From contig VXAA01001513.1 in assembly GCA_013399115.1 (NCBI GenBank), forward strand, positions 272,126 through 336,125: a DNA stretch of 64,000 bases, in the 5' to 3' direction. Under the pieces are notes generated by a model. It saw only the letters and a program-made list of their open reading frames with translations, ran no database searches and was not told where the DNA came from. This stretch comes from Anseranas semipalmata (taxonomy: Eukaryota > Chordata > Aves > Anseriformes > Anseranatidae). Positions 61,124 through 64,000 of this stretch are shown here, in pieces (positions within the stretch are counted from its first letter, which is position 1; every line of letters starts with the position of its first letter). The position numbers were made by a program, and so were the translations under genes.

Positions 61124-62484
61124 ATTTCTCTAGTTTGGGAAAGAAGGGAAAAAAACTATCAACACAGAGAATCTACAGAATTTAAGAAAATTAGTAAGCA
61201 AGAAACAGATTTTGAGGTATATGATTACACAGCCACACATCTCCATCAGCCTTCACTGCTGCTGCACCAACCAGATGAGCGTGCTTTGCTCCTGAAGCTA
61301 GGCACAATTAATCAAAGTAGTTAAAGTACAATTAAATTAACATTTTACAAATCCTTCTGCTAACCTATTTAACTTAATAATCCTGTGAAATATCCAGAGG
61401 AACAGATACCCAATGCACTTGCATCATGTTCAACACTACCATGTACAATGCCATAAATGCTGGATCTGCACAAACCATGGAATAGCAGTTCCAACAGACC
61501 AAGGATAATTTACATCCACTGAGGATCTGGTTCAATTATCCTGACCAAAAATAACTTGCAGTCTGGAGCAGAGAAATTCCCAGGCTGGAACTGAGCCAAA
61601 TGTCTTACTTCTAGCAGTTACTAGCAGAGCAGACTTTTAAGGAGAGTTACATGAAACCCCACTAATAGACAGGTGGAATAATCTGCTTCTGACAATAAAT
61701 TTCATGCTAATCCTAGAAGACGGAGACTGGTTCAAATGCAATGAAAGGGGATTCCCCCTCCTTCTTTAATTATAAGAAATCTAGCTATTCTAATTATCCA
61801 GCAAAGCATACAATTGGTAATGCTGATTCTGGCTTTAGTCACTTCATTTGGCAGTTCCACAGGCTCAGTATAAAGTGCATAAAAGAATGTTTTTTCCCTC
61901 TCAGCCTTTCAGTTTCATTGAATTTCCTCCCATTCTGGTGCTCAGACACGAGAGGAAGGATGCTTCTGTTAGCAGACTGTGCCCCTTAGACCAGCCTTTA
62001 CAGATAAACTCACACCTTATGTCCTCTCCGAGAACAAAGGTGTTTTCAGGTGCTCTTCAGAGAAGAGGTTTGCTTACCTCAGCCTTTATCATTTGTGTTG
62101 CTCTTCTCAACCCTTTCTAGTTCCGCAATATCTTTTTCAAAAATACCACATAAGGCTCCCATCGAAACCATACCATTGATTTCAAATGTTTTGTGAAATT
62201 GCCCTTGAAGGTCTCTCTCACAGCCTTTTTTTTATGCCAGTATCTTGCTTCAGTTTTTTTGACTGCACTGAGCAGAGACTATTCCTGTGGTATCTACACT
62301 CACAATTTGGTCCTGTTACTGAAACAGTAACATCATGGCCCCCTTAAATACTAGAGACCATTAAAGTTTTGCATCAGCTGACACTTCAGCCTCACATGCC
62401 AACAAGTCTCCCAGAGTGTTTAGACCTCTTTGGTGTCCCACCAGTCTTCCCTTGACAGAGCTACATAACTATCTCTGGGCAGGG

Positions 62485-62500
62485 AAAAAAAAAAAAAAAA
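62485..62500. repeat. A16 homopolymer
   Basis: Sixteen A between 'gcaggg' and 'cactttc'. Confidence 0.9.
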
Positions 62501-63982
62501 CACTTTCTTCCCATGGACATTTTGCTACCTCAGAGCTTATCTTTCCAATTATTATCACTTATTGATACATCTCTCAGTGTTTTGGGGAGAATTACTAAGA
62601 ACCTGATTAAAAGACAATTCCTTGGTATAGAACTTTGCAGCTTCTCAGTAATCCTTTTGCCATGATAAGAATGAGCTTACTATTCTCAGCCCTATCATTG
62701 GGTCCTTGCTTGTGATATTTCTCCCAGAAGAAATGGCCAGCAGACTTGCATAGCTAAGGAACCATGGTCCCATTTTGCCCTATCTGTGTTCCTGTTCCCT
62801 TTTCTTGCTAGGCAAAGGCTCATGTAAGCTCCAAATTACAATGCACAGGGCTCCTCTGTGCTTTGTGGCTTCTGCAGCTTACATTTCCTTTATATCCGTA
62901 GCTGGGAAAAGGTCAGCCCTCATCTCACTACTGCAGTAGGAACTACCAGAGAGCCACAGTTATCTCCCTGCATTTTTTCCATTCCTGTATGAAAGGAGAA
63001 AAATCACCTTTGCAATCAATTGCAAACTTGCGTAAAGTTCACAAGGAACAGTCCATCAAGAATTGCTGAATATACAGAAGCCGCATCTGGCACAGAAAGT
63101 CTTTGAACTCAAAAGAGCTGGAGACAGGAAGAGCTATTGGGGTAAAGTATCAAATTTAGCTAGATATTCAGGTTTATTTTTCATGTCCTTCCCTGGGCAC
63201 TCATTTATGGTCACTGTTGGAGACAGGAATATTGAGGCAAATGAATCTTTGAACTTGGCCACTAGACCCATTTTTGTGTTAGATTGCATTCTGTTTTGTT
63301 AAGTGATAAATCCTGGACAGATATGTTTCACTGTGTTGTTTTTTAACATTTCTTAGCAAGTCAACATAACACTGGCAGTTTTTGAGGACCAACACTATAC
63401 CTTCCTTCTCCCTACAACACTGTCTTGAGACTAATTACTTCTGTCTATTAATATCAACATCTATTTTTTTTCTTATTAACAAAGAAGCATAGTTCAGATC
63501 AGCCAGTTTTGGAGGGGAAGATTTATTTTTAATGAACCATATCCTGCTCAGTTAAAGCTGTCTTTTCCTAATGCAGACTGTGAAATATTCATTTCTTAAT
63601 AGCAGATTCAGCTCTATTCAAACCCAATATAGTGTTATGCAGATGAGTTCCCCTTTTTTCTGCAGACATCATGGAACGGAATTCCAATGCTATATGGTAA
63701 AAACTTCAGAATGTTTGAAATATGAGAATATTATAATTGTAGTTTAGTATGCTAATGGGAACTGGAAAGAATTAAAGTAATTTGCCCATATATTACTAAA
63801 CCCTCTGTGACAGGGTAATATAGGAGTTTGGACATCATTATTAATTAGAAACATTGCATAGAATTTATTGGACATAACCATTAAGTGGAAACATTGCTTG
63901 AGATTGAGCGTAATGAACACCCCAAACTGGGTTTATCTTCTTAAATTGTTTCTTAAAAACAATTTCAATCACATACAAGCAC

Positions 63983-63999
63983 AAAAAAAAAAAAAAAAA
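63983..63999. repeat. A17 homopolymer at the window edge
   Basis: Seventeen A ending one base before the window ends, so its context is incomplete. Confidence 0.85.
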
Positions 64000-64000
64000 G

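Larger units (their letters stand above)
57279..64000. other. Unique non-coding DNA, no gene seen
   Basis: No gene or interspersed repeat was recognised from here to the end. It holds A-runs at 58091-58107, 59103-59117, 62485-62500 and 63983-63999, a TTAG tract at 59247-59268, a TTTG tract at 61094-61123 and a perfect inverted repeat at 59675-59701. The frames at 58333-58680 (115 codons, plus) and 59501-59896 (131 codons, minus) match no family known to me. Confidence 0.55.

Overview
The window looks like nuclear DNA from a bird. It carries several copies of the CR1 LINE with typical avian endings: ATTCTATG-type octamers at the 3' end, a 'cattctgtgattctatg'-style tail, and the CR1 ORF2 C-terminal protein signature. 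It also carries a solo long terminal repeat (LTR) of the bird endogenous-retrovirus type that begins TGTCCTGGTTTCAGC and ends AAACCACAACA. The DNA is AT-rich, CpG-poor and poor in interspersed repeats, as expected for a large avian intron or a gene-poor intergenic region. Galliform or other lineage cannot be settled by eye. A 20-N gap at 18000-18019 and a single N at 20933 show that this is a draft assembly.

I found no protein-coding gene, no rRNA or tRNA, no CRISPR array and no operon-like structure. Open reading frames are short (longest about 167 codons) and are either chance frames or pieces of CR1, the LTR or microsatellites. No exon of a known family could be recognised, so the whole window is annotated as non-coding.

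Layout. 1-2.1 kb: unremarkable unique DNA. 2.1-3.0 kb: two antisense CR1 pieces abutting at about 2438. 3-10 kb: unique DNA with short A, T and AAAT tracts. 10.13-10.44 kb: sense CR1 3' end. 12.7 kb: a possible old inverted-repeat element. 13.15-13.36 kb: CR1 piece that lacks its 3' end. 13.4-26.8 kb: unique DNA containing a GT/TTTTG tract, the assembly gap and a roughly 170-bp TTTC microsatellite. 26.8-27.5 kb: two sense CR1 3' ends. 27.5-45.4 kb: unique DNA with two small CpG clusters and one old antisense CR1-like scrap. 45.5-47.3 kb: the most structured part, an ancient CR1 split by a 554-bp solo LTR flanked by the 5-bp duplication CCAGG. 47.3-56.6 kb: unique DNA. 56.65-57.28 kb: sense CR1 with a large internal deletion. 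57.3-64 kb: unique DNA.

No genes work together here. What the window records is retrotransposon history: ancient amniote-type CR1, then younger avian CR1, then an endogenous-retrovirus insertion reduced to a solo LTR. A few repeat-free blocks have the look of conserved non-coding elements, but only alignment to other genomes could show that.
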